From assembly GCF_023954335.1 (NCBI RefSeq), contig NZ_JAMLIE010000001.1:1054001-1118000 (forward strand): a stretch of DNA of 64,000 nt, written 5' to 3'. Positions 27,012 to 38,779 of this stretch are shown in pieces. This stretch comes from Aquamicrobium sp. Lineage in GTDB: Bacteria; Pseudomonadota; Alphaproteobacteria; Rhizobiales; Rhizobiaceae. Position numbers and translations under genes: made by a program. The notes below the pieces were generated by a model. The model was not told where the DNA came from, searched no databases, and was given only the letters and a program-made list of their open reading frames with translations. Numbering within the stretch: position 1 is the first letter of the stretch; each line of letters begins with the position of its first letter.

Positions 27012-28265
27012 ATGACGCGATTCAACGCCTTCTCCCTCCTGAGGAACGCCCTGACAGGGCACAAGCACTGGACGGAGCAGTGGCCCGACAGCGAGCCGAA
27101 GGCCGAATACGATGTGGTCGTCGTCGGCGCCGGCGGCCACGGCCTCGGCGCGGCCTATTATCTGGCCAAGGAGCACGGCATCACCAATGTCGCCGTCATC
27201 GACAAGGGCTGGCTCGGCGGCGGCAACACCGGGCGCAACACCACCATCATCCGCTCCAACTACCTCTATGACGAGAGCGCGCGGCTCTACGACCACGCGG
27301 TCGATCTGTGGGAGAACCTCTCGCAGGAGCTGAACTACAACGTCATGTATTCACGGCGCGGCGTCATGATGCTGGCCCACACCGTCCACGACGTGCAGAG
27401 CTTCAAGCGCCACATCCACGCCAACCGGCTGAACGGCGTCGACAACCGCTGGCTGACCAGGGAAGAGGCCAAGGCATACTGCCCGCCGCTCGATATCTCA
27501 TCCACTGCGCGCTACCCGGTGGTGGGCGCGGCCTTGCAGGAGCGCGCCGGCACCGCGCGCCACGACGCCGTCGCCTGGGGCTATGCACGGGCCGCTGCCG
27601 CGCGCGGCGTCGACATCATCCAGAACTGCCCGGTGACGGCGATCCGCCGCAACGCCGACGGTTCGGTCGCCGGCGTCGAGACGGCGCGGGGCTTCATCAG
27701 GGCGAAGAAGGTCGCGGTCTCCGCCGCCGGCCACACCTCGGTCGTCATGGAAAGCGCCGGCGTCAGGCTGCCGCTGGAGAGCTATCCGCTTCAGGCGCTG
27801 GTCTCGGAGCCGGTCAAGCCGATCTTCCCGTGTGTGGTGATGTCGAACGCGGTCCATGCCTATATCAGCCAGTCCGACAAGGGCGAGCTGGTGATCGGCT
27901 CGGGCACCGACCAGTACACGTCCTATTCGCAGCGCGGCGGGCTGCCGCTGATCGAACACACCATCGCCGCCATCGTCGAGATCTTCCCGATCTTCAACCG
28001 CATGCGCATGCTGCGCAAATGGGGCGGCATCGTCGACGTGACGCCGGACCGCTCGGCGATCCTCGGCAAGACGCCGGTCGCCGGCCTCTACGTCAATTGC
28101 GGCTGGGGCACCGGCGGCTTCAAGGCGACGCCCGGCGCGGCCCACACCTTCGCCCATACCATCGCAAGGGACGAGCCTCACCCGATCAACGCGCCCTTCA
28201 CGCTGGAGCGCTTCCGCACCGGCCGTCTGATCGACGAGGCCGCCGCCGCCGCCGTGGCGCACTGA
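27012..28265 (+). CDS. soxB: sarcosine oxidase beta subunit
   Basis: Flavin-binding catalytic subunit of heterotetrameric sarcosine oxidase, which demethylates sarcosine to glycine with oxygen and tetrahydrofolate. 417 residues. The FAD-binding Rossmann motif is VVVVGAGGHGLGAAYYLA from residue 35. TARHDAVAWGYARAA places His184 where characterised enzymes attach FMN covalently. The C-terminal FAD loop is YVNCGWGTGGFKATPG. ATG 27012 follows GTCCGTGAC, a weak ribosome site. First gene of soxB-D-A-G-glyA, with 12 bases to soxD. Confidence 0.95.
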   Translation: MTRFNAFSLLRNALTGHKHWTEQWPDSEPKAEYDVVVVGAGGHGLGAAYYLAKEHGITNVAVIDKGWLGGGNTGRNTTIIRSNYLYDESARLYDHAVDLWENLSQELNYNVMYSRRGVMMLAHTVHDVQSFKRHIHANRLNGVDNRWLTREEAKAYCPPLDISSTARYPVVGAALQERAGTARHDAVAWGYARAAAARGVDIIQNCPVTAIRRNADGSVAGVETARGFIRAKKVAVSAAGHTSVVMESAGVRLPLESYPLQALVSEPVKPIFPCVVMSNAVHAYISQSDKGELVIGSGTDQYTSYSQRGGLPLIEHTIAAIVEIFPIFNRMRMLRKWGGIVDVTPDRSAILGKTPVAGLYVNCGWGTGGFKATPGAAHTFAHTIARDEPHPINAPFTLERFRTGRLIDEAAAAAVAH

Positions 28266-28277
28266 GGACACCCCGCC

Positions 28278-28580
28278 ATGCTCCTGATCCGCTGCCCCTA
28301 TTGCGACGAGACCCTGCCCGAGGCGGAATTCACCTATGCCGGACAGGCGCATGTCGCGCGCGCCACCGATCCCTCGTCCCAGACCGACGAGGAATGGGAG
28401 GCGTTCCTGTTCATCCGCGACAACGTCAAGGGCCCGCATTACGAGCGCTGGCGGCACTTCCACGGCTGCGGCCGCTACTTCAACGCCGTGCGCGACACGG
28501 TCAGCGACCGCTTCCTGACCACCTACAAGGCCGGCGAGGCGCGGCCCGACCTCGCGACCCTGACGGAGACACCGAAATGA
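28278..28580 (+). CDS. soxD: sarcosine oxidase delta subunit
   Basis: A 100-residue zinc-binding subunit of the heterotetramer. The N-terminal knuckle RCPYCDE plus a later His/Cys pair (HGCGRYFNAVRDT) form the zinc site. FLFIRDNVKGPHYERWRH is the conserved core. It ends four bases inside soxA (ATGA overlap), so assembly stoichiometry is probably set by coupled translation. Confidence 0.94.
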   Translation: MLLIRCPYCDETLPEAEFTYAGQAHVARATDPSSQTDEEWEAFLFIRDNVKGPHYERWRHFHGCGRYFNAVRDTVSDRFLTTYKAGEARPDLATLTETPK

Positions 28581-31567
28581 GCCGCTATCGCGTTCCCGGC
28601 CGCGGCCGGGTCGACACCGCGCGCCCCGTCTCCTTCGCCTTCGACGGCGTGACCTGGCGCGGCGCGGCGGGCGACACGGTCGCCTCGGCGCTCCTCGCCA
28701 ACGGCGTCCACCTGATGGGCCGCTCGTTCAAGTATCACCGGCCGCGCGGCCCCGTCTCGGCCGGCTCGGAGGAGCCCAACGCGCTGATCGGCACCCGCCG
28801 GGGGCCCGGCCGGTTCGAGCCCAACACCCGCGCGACGATGCAGGAAATCTGGAACGGGCTCGAGGCCACCTCGCAGAACCGCTATCCGAGCCTGAAATTC
28901 GACGTCGGCGCGATCAACGACGCCGCCTACATGCTGTTCTCGGCCGGCTTCTACTACAAGACCTTCATGTGGCCGAAGAGTTTTTGGAACAAGGTCTACG
29001 AGCCCTTCATCCGCGCCGCCGCCGGCCTCGGCGTCTCGCCCCGCGAGAAGGATCCCGACACCTACGCCTCGCGCTATCTCCATTGCGACGTGCTGGTGGT
29101 GGGAGCGGGTCCCGCCGGCCTCGCCGCGGCGCGCGCGGCAGCCGTCGACGGGCTGAAGGTCGTTGTCGTCGACGAGAACGCCGAGGCCGGCGGCACGCTC
29201 CTCTCCGAGCCGCAGCTTCATATCGACGGCCGCCCGGCATGGGACTGGCTGGCGGACGAGCTCGCGGCGCTGAAGGCCCTCGGCGTCACGATCATGACCC
29301 GCACCACGGCCATCGCCTACTACCACCAGAACATGATCGGCCTTGCCGAGCGGCTGACCGATCATCTGGAAACCCTTCCCGCCGACACGCCGCGCGAGCG
29401 GCTGTGGCGGGTGCGGGCGCGCCGGGTGGTGCTGGCGCAGGGCGCGCTGGAAAAGCCGCTGGTGTTCCACGGCAACGACCGGCCGGGCGTCATGCTGGCC
29501 GGCGCGGCGCAGACCTACCTGAATCGCTACGGCGTCCGCGTCGGCGACCGGCCGGTGATCGTCACCAGCCACGACAGCGCCTGGTACGCGGCCTTCGACC
29601 TCCACAAGGCCGGCGCGCAGGTTCAGGCGATCGTCGACACCCGCGCGACTATCCGCGAGGTGCTGGCGGGTGAGGCCCGCGCGCTCGGCATCCCGGTCCT
29701 CTTGTCGCACACCGTGACGGCGACCTCCGGGCGGCTGCGCGTCGCCTCGGTCCGGGTCAACCCGGTCAACCATGGCTCCGTCGGCGCGGGGCGGTCGATT
29801 CGCTGTGACGCGGTGCTGATGTCGGGCGGCTGGACGCCGTCGCTGCATCTGTTCTCGCACACGCAAGGCAAGCTCGCATGGGACGACGAGCGCACCACCT
29901 TCCTTCCGGCGCGGACGAACGAGGATTGCGTGATCGCCGGGGCGGGGCGCGGCCTGTGGGGCGTCGAGGCGGCGCTCAAGGACGGGGTGGAGCGCGGCGC
30001 GGAAGTCGCCGCCGCGCTCGGCCAGGCCAGTGCGCCGGCAAGCCATGCGGTGGAGCACGATCGCGCCGGCAGCGGCGTCTCGCACACCGAGCTGCCCACC
30101 GATCGAAACCCCGGCAGGGCCAAGGCCTTCGTCGACTACCAGAACGACGTCACCGCCAAGGATCTGCGCCTCGCCGTGCGCGAGGGCATGCGCTCCATCG
30201 AGCATGTCAAGCGCTACACCACCAACGGCATGGCGACCGACCAGGGCAAGATGTCGAACGTCAACGGTTTGAACATCGCCGCCGACGCGCTCGGCAAGCC
30301 GGCGCCGCAGGTCGGCCTCACCACCTTCCGCCCGCCCTACACCCCGACCACCTTCGGCACCTTCGCCGGCTATCATCGCGGCGGCCATTTCGAAGTCACG
30401 CGCAAGACGCGGATCGACGAATGGGCTGCAGCCCATGGCGCGGCGTTCGAGCCGGTCGGGCAATGGCGCAGGGCATGGTATTTCCCGAGGCCGGGCGAGG
30501 ACATGGACGCCGCCGTCTCGCGCGAGTGCCGGGCGGTGCGGGAAAGCCTCGGCATCTTCGACGCCTCGACGCTCGGCAAGATCGAGGTCGTCGGCCCCGA
30601 CGCGGTCGAGTTCATGAATCGCATGTACACCAATCCGTGGACCAAGCTTGGCATCGGGCGCTGCCGCTACGGCCTGCTGCTCGGCGACGACGGCTACATC
30701 TGCGACGACGGCGTCATCGGCCGCATGGGCGAAGACCGCTTCCACGTCACCACCACCACCGGCGGCGCGGCGCGCGTCCTCAACATGATGGAGGACTACC
30801 TCCAGACCGAATGGCCGGACCTCGACGTATGGCTGGCCTCGACCACCGAGCAGTGGTCCACGATAGCGCTCAACGGCCCGAACGCGGCGAAGCTGCTCGC
30901 GCCGCTGGTCGAGGGCGTCGAGCTTGCCGAGGAGGCCTTCCCGCACATGTCGTGCGTCGAATGCACGGTCGCCGGCATGCCGGCGCGCCTGTTCCGCGTC
31001 AGCTTCACCGGCGAGATCGGTTTCGAGGTCAACGTGCCGGCGCCGCTCGGCCGCAGGCTGTGGGAGATTCTGTGGGAGGCGGGCCGGGAATACGGCATCA
31101 CCGCCTACGGGACCGAGACCATGCACGTCCTGCGCGCCGAGAAGGGCTATATCATCGTCAGCCAGGACACCGACGGCACGGTGACGCCCTACGATGCGGG
31201 CATGGGTTGGGCCGTGGGCAAGAACAAGCCCGACTTCGTCGGCAAGCGCGGCCTCGCGCGCCCCGATCTCGCGGCCGAGGGACGCCGGCATCTCGTCGGG
31301 CTTCTGACCGAGGACGGCTCGAAGCTGGAGGAGGGGGCGCAGATCGTCTTCGACCCGAAGCAGCCGGTGCCGATGACGATGGTCGGGCATGTCACCTCCT
31401 CCTATCGCTCTGACGCGCTTGGCCGGCCGATCGCGCTGGCGCTGGTCGAGGGCGGCCACGGGCGGATGGGCGAGACCGTCCATATCCCGATGCCCGGCCG
31501 CACCATTGTCGCCACGATCACCGGGACCGTCTTCGTCGATCCCGAAAACGCCCGCCTGAAGATCTGA
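28577..31567 (+). CDS. soxA: sarcosine oxidase alpha subunit
   Basis: Largest subunit, 996 residues. The N-terminal 2Fe-2S-ferredoxin-like domain (FDGVTWRGAAGDTVASALLA, SFKYHRPRG) precedes an NAD-binding domain (VLVVGAGPAGLAAARAA at about residue 173). The C-terminal third is a GcvT-like folate-binding domain (LGIFDASTLGKIEVVGPDA, SFTGEIGFEVNVPA, ETMHVLRAEKGYIIVSQDTD) that captures the methyl group as 5,10-methylene-tetrahydrofolate. ATG 28577 is fixed by overlap with soxD. Very long antisense frames opposite it are GC-bias artefacts. Confidence 0.95.
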   Translation: MSRYRVPGRGRVDTARPVSFAFDGVTWRGAAGDTVASALLANGVHLMGRSFKYHRPRGPVSAGSEEPNALIGTRRGPGRFEPNTRATMQEIWNGLEATSQNRYPSLKFDVGAINDAAYMLFSAGFYYKTFMWPKSFWNKVYEPFIRAAAGLGVSPREKDPDTYASRYLHCDVLVVGAGPAGLAAARAAAVDGLKVVVVDENAEAGGTLLSEPQLHIDGRPAWDWLADELAALKALGVTIMTRTTAIAYYHQNMIGLAERLTDHLETLPADTPRERLWRVRARRVVLAQGALEKPLVFHGNDRPGVMLAGAAQTYLNRYGVRVGDRPVIVTSHDSAWYAAFDLHKAGAQVQAIVDTRATIREVLAGEARALGIPVLLSHTVTATSGRLRVASVRVNPVNHGSVGAGRSIRCDAVLMSGGWTPSLHLFSHTQGKLAWDDERTTFLPARTNEDCVIAGAGRGLWGVEAALKDGVERGAEVAAALGQASAPASHAVEHDRAGSGVSHTELPTDRNPGRAKAFVDYQNDVTAKDLRLAVREGMRSIEHVKRYTTNGMATDQGKMSNVNGLNIAADALGKPAPQVGLTTFRPPYTPTTFGTFAGYHRGGHFEVTRKTRIDEWAAAHGAAFEPVGQWRRAWYFPRPGEDMDAAVSRECRAVRESLGIFDASTLGKIEVVGPDAVEFMNRMYTNPWTKLGIGRCRYGLLLGDDGYICDDGVIGRMGEDRFHVTTTTGGAARVLNMMEDYLQTEWPDLDVWLASTTEQWSTIALNGPNAAKLLAPLVEGVELAEEAFPHMSCVECTVAGMPARLFRVSFTGEIGFEVNVPAPLGRRLWEILWEAGREYGITAYGTETMHVLRAEKGYIIVSQDTDGTVTPYDAGMGWAVGKNKPDFVGKRGLARPDLAAEGRRHLVGLLTEDGSKLEEGAQIVFDPKQPVPMTMVGHVTSSYRSDALGRPIALALVEGGHGRMGETVHIPMPGRTIVATITGTVFVDPENARLKI

Positions 31568-31580
31568 CCCGGAGGCGACG

Positions 31581-32138
31581 ATGAGCACACGGATTTCCTC
31601 CCTGACGCCCGGCCTCGTCATCGAGACGCGCGCCGCCCGCGTCAGCGTCCTTCCAGGCGAGGGGCGGCTGTCGCTGCGCGCCCGCGCCGCCGGCATCGCC
31701 GCGCTCGGCAAGGCGCTCGGCCTGACGCTGCCCGACCGGATCGGCCTGCGCGCCGCGTCCGGCACGGTCGAGGCCATCCGCCTCGGTCCCGACGAGTGGA
31801 CGATCCTTGCCCCGGCCGGCGCGGTGGCCGGGCTGGCCAGCGCCTGCGCCGCAATCTATGGCGAGAACCCGCACAGCCTCGTCGACATTTCCGGGCGCGA
31901 GGTCACGCTCCTGATCGAGGGGCCGCGGGCGGCGGAGCTGCTCACCCTCGGCTGCCCGCGCGACATCGCCACCATCCCGGCCGGCGAAGGCCGCCGCACG
32001 CTGTTCGACGGGGCGACCGTGGTCCTGTGGCGCGACGCCGGGGACCGCTTCCGCATGGATGTGTGGAACAGCTTCGCCGACCACGTCGCCCATCTGCTCG
32101 AGACCGGCTGCAAGGAACTTGCCGCCAAACCGGCCTGA
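31581..32138 (+). CDS. soxG: sarcosine oxidase gamma subunit
   Basis: The 185-residue accessory subunit, with the family core LGPDEWTILAP, SLVDISGREVTLLIEGPRAAELLTLGCP and FRMDVWNSFADHVAHLLE. GGAGGCGACG sits directly before ATG 31581, only 13 bases after the soxA stop. The N-terminal half is more variable than in soxA/B, as usual for this subunit. Confidence 0.92.
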   Translation: MSTRISSLTPGLVIETRAARVSVLPGEGRLSLRARAAGIAALGKALGLTLPDRIGLRAASGTVEAIRLGPDEWTILAPAGAVAGLASACAAIYGENPHSLVDISGREVTLLIEGPRAAELLTLGCPRDIATIPAGEGRRTLFDGATVVLWRDAGDRFRMDVWNSFADHVAHLLETGCKELAAKPA

Positions 32139-32158
32139 TTTCCGAGAGGACACCCCCC

Positions 32159-33427
32159 ATGCTCGACCGCCTGCCCTCCGCCTCTGTTTCCGACGCCGCC
32201 GTCGCCTCCGCCATCGCAGAGGAGCTCGACCGCCAGAAGACCCAGATCGAACTGATCGCCTCGGAGAACATCGTCTCCGCCGACGTGCTCGCCGCGCAGG
32301 GCTCGGTGCTGACCAACAAATATGCCGAAGGCTATCCCGGCAAGCGCTACTATGGCGGCTGCGAGTTCGTCGACAAGGTCGAGGCGCTGGCCATCGAGCG
32401 GCTGAAGACGCTGTTCGGGGCGGAGTTCGCCAATGTGCAGCCGCATTCGGGCGCGCAGGCCAACCAGGCGGTGTTCCTGGCGCTGCTCCAGCCGGGCGAC
32501 CGGATCATGGGCCTGTCGCTGGCCCATGGCGGCCACCTGACCCACGGCTCGCCGGTGACGATGTCCGGCAAGTGGTTCGACGTCGTTTCCTACGAGGTCG
32601 ACGCCGAGACCCACCTGATCGACATGGAGAAGGTGCGCGAGAAGGCGCTGGAGACCAGGCCGAAGCTGATCGTCGCCGGCGCCTCGGCCTATCCGCGCAG
32701 GATCGACTTCGCCGGCTTCCGCCGGATCGCCGACGAGGTCGGCGCGTATCTGATGGTCGACATGGCCCATTATGCCGGGCTGGTCGCCGGCGGGCATTAT
32801 CCCAACCCGGTGCCGCACGCCCATGTCACCACCTCGACCACGCACAAGACCCTGCGCGGCCCGCGCGGCGGCTTCATCCTCACCAATGACGAGGCGCTGG
32901 CGAAGAAGCTCAACTCAGCCGTGTTCCCGGGCAACCAGGGCGGGCCGCTGATGCATGTCGTCGCCGCCAAGGCCGTGGCCTTCGGCGAGGCGCTGCGGCC
33001 CGAGTTCAGGGATTATGCCGGCCGGGTCGTCGCCAACGCGCAGGCGCTGGCAAAGGTGCTGAAGGCGGGCGGGCTCGGGATCGTCTCGGGCGGCACCGAC
33101 AGCCACATGGTCCTCGTCGATTTGCGCCCCAAGGGCGTCACCGGCAAGGTCGCCGAGATCGCGCTCGAGCGCGCGGGCCTGACCTGCAACAAGAACGCCA
33201 TCCCCAACGACCCGGAAAAGCCGTTCGTCACCTCCGGCGTCCGGCTCGGCAGCTCGGCCGGCACGACCCGCGGCTTCGGCACCGCCGAGTTCGAGACGGT
33301 CGGGGTGATGATCCTGCGGGTCCTCGACGCCCTGGCGCAAAATCCCGAGGGCGACGCGGCGGTCGAGGCGCAGGTGCGGGCCGAAGTTCGCGCGCTGTGC
33401 GAGGCCTTCCCGATCTACGGCTCGTGA
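32159..33427 (+). CDS. glyA: serine hydroxymethyltransferase
   Basis: PLP enzyme interconverting glycine plus methylene-tetrahydrofolate with serine plus tetrahydrofolate. 422 residues. SASENIVSADVLAAQGS-type entry (LIASENIVS), YAEGYPGKRYYGGCEFVD, and the PLP lysine in TTSTTHKTLRGPRGGF at about residue 230. It lies 20 bases after soxG on the same strand, so it can use both products of sarcosine oxidase. A second, housekeeping glyA elsewhere would be expected because this copy is tied to a catabolic operon. Confidence 0.95.
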   Translation: MLDRLPSASVSDAAVASAIAEELDRQKTQIELIASENIVSADVLAAQGSVLTNKYAEGYPGKRYYGGCEFVDKVEALAIERLKTLFGAEFANVQPHSGAQANQAVFLALLQPGDRIMGLSLAHGGHLTHGSPVTMSGKWFDVVSYEVDAETHLIDMEKVREKALETRPKLIVAGASAYPRRIDFAGFRRIADEVGAYLMVDMAHYAGLVAGGHYPNPVPHAHVTTSTTHKTLRGPRGGFILTNDEALAKKLNSAVFPGNQGGPLMHVVAAKAVAFGEALRPEFRDYAGRVVANAQALAKVLKAGGLGIVSGGTDSHMVLVDLRPKGVTGKVAEIALERAGLTCNKNAIPNDPEKPFVTSGVRLGSSAGTTRGFGTAEFETVGVMILRVLDALAQNPEGDAAVEAQVRAEVRALCEAFPIYGS

Positions 33428-33520
33428 GCCGCCGCCCCGCCGAGGCTGGAAGCGGGCGGCGGACTCGACTAGGCTGAGGGCGAGCAGGCGCGGAATCCGG
33501 GCCGCGCAGAGGGAGGCATC

Positions 33521-34774
33521 ATGAGCGAGCCGGCCGCGATCACGCCGCACGACGTCGAGGCGGCCGCCGGACGCATCGTCGGGCACGTGCTGCGCACGCC
33601 GCTGGTTCCCGCGCCGCGCCTGTCCGAGCTGACCGGCGCCGAGATCCTCGTCAAGCACGAGAACATGCAGGCTACCGCCTCGTTCAAGGAGCGCGGCGCG
33701 GTCAACAAGCTCAAGTCGCTCGGCGAGGGCGAGCGCCGGTCCGGCGTGATCGCCATGTCGGCCGGCAACCACGCGCAGGCCGTCGCCTATCACGCGCGGC
33801 GCTTCGGCATCCCCGCCACCATCGTCATGCCCGAGACCACCCCGCTGGTGAAGGTCGAGAACACAAGGGCGCAGGGCGCGCGCGTGGTGCTGCACGGCGA
33901 GACGCTCTACGAATCCGCCGAGGAGGCGCGCGCCATCGCCGCCGCCGAGCGACTGGCGCTCATCCATCCCTATGACGATCCGGCGATCATGGCCGGGCAG
34001 GGCACGGTGGCGCTGGAGATGCTGGCCGACGCGCCCGACCTCGATGTGCTGGTCATCCCCGTCGGCGGCGGCGGGCTGATGGCCGGCAACGCGGTCGCTG
34101 CACGGGCGATGCGGCCCGATATCGAGCTGGTCGGCGTCGAGGCCGCGCTCTACCCCTCCTTCCTCAACGCGCTGGACGGAAAGGACAGGCCGGTCGGCGG
34201 CCCGACGCTGGCCGAAGGCATCGCCGTCAAGACGGTCGGCGCGCTCACCTTGCCGATCATCCGCCGCCTCGTCGGTGACATCGTCGCGGTCGACGAGGCG
34301 CTGATCGAGCGGGCCGTCAACGCCTATGCGAGCCTCCACCACACGCTGGCCGAGGGCGCCGGGGCCGCCGGGCTGGCGGCGCTTCTGAAGGAGCCCGGCC
34401 GCTATGCCGGGCGCAAGGTCGGGCTGGTGGCGTCCGGCGGCAACATCGACACGCGCCTGCTCGCCGCCATCATGCTGCGCGAACTGGAGCGCGACGGCCG
34501 CATCGTCTCCTTCCGGCTGACCACCAGCGACCGGCCGGGGCTGCTCGGCAAGGTGGCGGGCCTGCTCGGCGCCGAGGGCGCGAACATTCTCGAGGTGAGC
34601 CACAGCCGGCTGTTCCTCGACGTGCCGGCCAAGGGCGTGACCATCGATGTCACCGTCGAGACGCGCGGCGAGAGCCATTCGCGCGCCATCGAGGAGGCGC
34701 TGGCGCGCAGCGGCCTCGCCCCGCGCCGCATCCAGCCGCATGACGCCGCCGAACCGGGCTCCGCTGCGCTTTAA
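33521..34774 (+). CDS. threonine ammonia-lyase (dehydratase) with ACT domain
   Basis: PLP-dependent deamination of threonine (and serine) to 2-oxobutyrate (or pyruvate). 417 residues. The PLP lysine is in ATASFKERGAVNKL at residue 56, the phosphate-binding loop is PVGGGGLMAG, and SGGNID closes the catalytic domain. A single C-terminal ACT domain (residues about 330-400: SDRPGLLGKVAGLLGAEGANI) suggests amino-acid regulation. This is the 400-residue TdcB/IlvA short type. The start is preceded by AGGGAGGC. A 93-base gap separates it from glyA, and its stop codon shares TTAA with the stop of the converging AsmA gene. Confidence 0.92.
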   Translation: MSEPAAITPHDVEAAAGRIVGHVLRTPLVPAPRLSELTGAEILVKHENMQATASFKERGAVNKLKSLGEGERRSGVIAMSAGNHAQAVAYHARRFGIPATIVMPETTPLVKVENTRAQGARVVLHGETLYESAEEARAIAAAERLALIHPYDDPAIMAGQGTVALEMLADAPDLDVLVIPVGGGGLMAGNAVAARAMRPDIELVGVEAALYPSFLNALDGKDRPVGGPTLAEGIAVKTVGALTLPIIRRLVGDIVAVDEALIERAVNAYASLHHTLAEGAGAAGLAALLKEPGRYAGRKVGLVASGGNIDTRLLAAIMLRELERDGRIVSFRLTTSDRPGLLGKVAGLLGAEGANILEVSHSRLFLDVPAKGVTIDVTVETRGESHSRAIEEALARSGLAPRRIQPHDAAEPGSAAL

Positions 34775-36600
34775 TCGGCCGGGGCGGGGGAGACGAAAGG
34801 CGCGTCCCACGATCCGCCGAGGAAGAAAGGCGTCTCGGCCTCGCCCCGGACGCCGTCCGGCTGCACGGGCGCGAAATAGCCCGACAGCGCGAGCCCCCGG
34901 CCGATATAATGGACGATCCCCGCCATCGACAGGACGGTCTGCTGGTCGATCGCCGCGTCCGCCTTCTCGATCCGCGCGATGCCGTTGACGATCCGCGCCT
35001 TGAAGTCGAAGCCGCGCAGCGGCAGCGTCCCGCCGGCCACCTCCGACAGCGGGAAGAAGCCGCCGGCCTGCCACAGCGTCCTGAATTTGGCGACGTCGAA
35101 GCCGCCGAGCGTGCCTTGCCCGAGCGTGGCCGTCACCGAGCCCTCGGCCTGCCCCAGCGCCGCGTTCCAGTCGCGGCCGGTGCCCCGGAGCGTGACCGAG
35201 ATCGCGGCGCGGCCCTGCGGCAGGAGGCGTTCCGCGCCCGCCGCCTTGGCCAGCGCCAGCGCGTCGACATTGTCGGCGACGAGCCGCACCTCGACGGTCT
35301 TCTCCTCGCCCGCGCCCTCGACGCGCAGGCCCGCCTGCACCTCGCCGCCGAAGGCGGTGGCGTCGGAAATGTCGAAGGCGGCCAGCGGGCCGCGGATCTG
35401 CGTCGATGCGGCGACATCGGTCAGGGCCAGCCCGCCGAACGTCGCGGCCGCCGAGGATAGCCTGAGGTCGAGCGAGAGCTGTTCGGAAAAGGTGGTGTCG
35501 ATCCGGTCGTGGATGCTGCCCGCGCCCGGCGCCGACGGCGTGAAAGCCATGAGGAAGGAGCGCAGGTCGAGCTTGTCGAAGGCGAGCGTGCCGGCGATGG
35601 CCGGCACCGCCTCGGCGAAGGAGAGGTCGAGCATGCCGCGCCCGGTGTTGCCGCCGAGCGTCAGCGTCGTCTCGTCGAGCTGCAGCCGCTTGGCGTTGCC
35701 CTGGATGCGGCTGGCGAGCGACATCGCGCCGATGGCCGCGCCGGCCGAAATCTGGGTGCGCGACCATTCGAGCATGCGGCGGATCGAGGGCGAGGCGAGC
35801 TTGGCCGGCCCGTCGAAATGGCCGTCGCCGGAAAGGTTGGCGCTGCCCTCGAAGCCGGCTTCGACCAGCGCGGATTTGAGCGACAGGTTGACGTTGCTGC
35901 TGCCGCCGGCCATCAGCAGCAGCGGCGCGGCGGCGGACGCCTCGACGGCGACGTTCTCGCCGCGCCAGATGCCGGTCGCCACCACCCGCGCGCTGCGGTT
36001 GAGCGAGGGCCAGACGACGCGGCCGCGCAGGCTGGTGACGAGGTCGCCATTGGCGTCGGCCACGCGTCCGTCGAAGAACTCGACCGTGCCGAACGGCGTG
36101 TCGGGAAGCGCGTTGGTATCGGGCCTGGCGGGGTTCTCCGCCACCACCGCGCGCGCGGCCTCGACCGCGCGCAGCATCCTGCCGCCGCCGGGCGAGGCCG
36201 GCAGGTCGACCACCGAGCCCGGCACGGAAAGGCGCAGCAGCGGCCGGTGGACCGACATGCCGGAAAAGACGATGTTGCCGCGCAGGGCCGCGAGCGGGGA
36301 GAGCGCGACCTCGACCCGCTCCGCCTCCAGCACGGCCGGCCGGCTGCTGTCGTTCCAGTCGTCGGCCCAGTCGTGGAAGGCGACGTTCTCCAGCGTCGCC
36401 TTGAAGCCCGGCCACACGTCGAGCACCGGGGCTGCGCCGAGCGAGACGCGATAGCCGCTCCACAGTCCCAATTCATAGGCGATGCGGTCGCGCACGATCT
36501 GGGTCGAGGCGATCCATGGCAGCGCGGCGAGCGCGAAAAGGCCGAGCAGGACGAGCGCCGCCACTGCCGCCAGGCCTTTCTTCACCGATACGATTCGCAT
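34771..36600 (-). CDS. AsmA family protein
   Basis: A 609-residue inner-membrane-anchored periplasmic protein. The N-terminal helix (KKGLAAVAALVLLGLFALAALPW) is followed by IVRDRIAYELGLWSGYRVSL. The body is a long beta-rich repeat region, and the AsmA C-terminal motif region contains LGGFDVAKFRTLWQAGGFFP with AAIDQQTVLSMAGIVHYIGR. AsmA-type proteins are thought to bridge membranes for lipid or outer-membrane protein assembly. Single gene on the minus strand, divergent from aacS with 192 bases between. Confidence 0.85.
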   Translation of the reverse strand: MRIVSVKKGLAAVAALVLLGLFALAALPWIASTQIVRDRIAYELGLWSGYRVSLGAAPVLDVWPGFKATLENVAFHDWADDWNDSSRPAVLEAERVEVALSPLAALRGNIVFSGMSVHRPLLRLSVPGSVVDLPASPGGGRMLRAVEAARAVVAENPARPDTNALPDTPFGTVEFFDGRVADANGDLVTSLRGRVVWPSLNRSARVVATGIWRGENVAVEASAAAPLLLMAGGSSNVNLSLKSALVEAGFEGSANLSGDGHFDGPAKLASPSIRRMLEWSRTQISAGAAIGAMSLASRIQGNAKRLQLDETTLTLGGNTGRGMLDLSFAEAVPAIAGTLAFDKLDLRSFLMAFTPSAPGAGSIHDRIDTTFSEQLSLDLRLSSAAATFGGLALTDVAASTQIRGPLAAFDISDATAFGGEVQAGLRVEGAGEEKTVEVRLVADNVDALALAKAAGAERLLPQGRAAISVTLRGTGRDWNAALGQAEGSVTATLGQGTLGGFDVAKFRTLWQAGGFFPLSEVAGGTLPLRGFDFKARIVNGIARIEKADAAIDQQTVLSMAGIVHYIGRGLALSGYFAPVQPDGVRGEAETPFFLGGSWDAPFVSPAPAD

Positions 36601-36792
36601 GCAGCCTCGCCATCTCGCGGCTGCCGAAGCACCGCACCCGTTTGCTAACCAATACGCGCGCTATCGCCATTTCAAGCTTTTATGGCCCGGCCATGGCGGT
36701 TTCCAACAAAGGGATCGTATTTTCGCTGGCTTGCCTTGTCCGCGCGCGCGATGTTTAAGCCGGTTGCGCATGAGTTTTGCCGGAGAAGTCGC

Positions 36793-38751
<1,959 letters not shown>

Positions 38752-38779
38752 CGGGAAGGACAGGGGCAGGGTTAATGGA

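Noticed and set aside
28523..31777. 1084-codon open frame antisense to soxA (also 32915-36463 minus and 42269-45163 plus)
   Set aside because: Long antisense frames arise in GC-rich genes from third-position bias. The translations are Arg/Gly/Ala/Asp-rich without domains, while the opposite strand encodes clear proteins.
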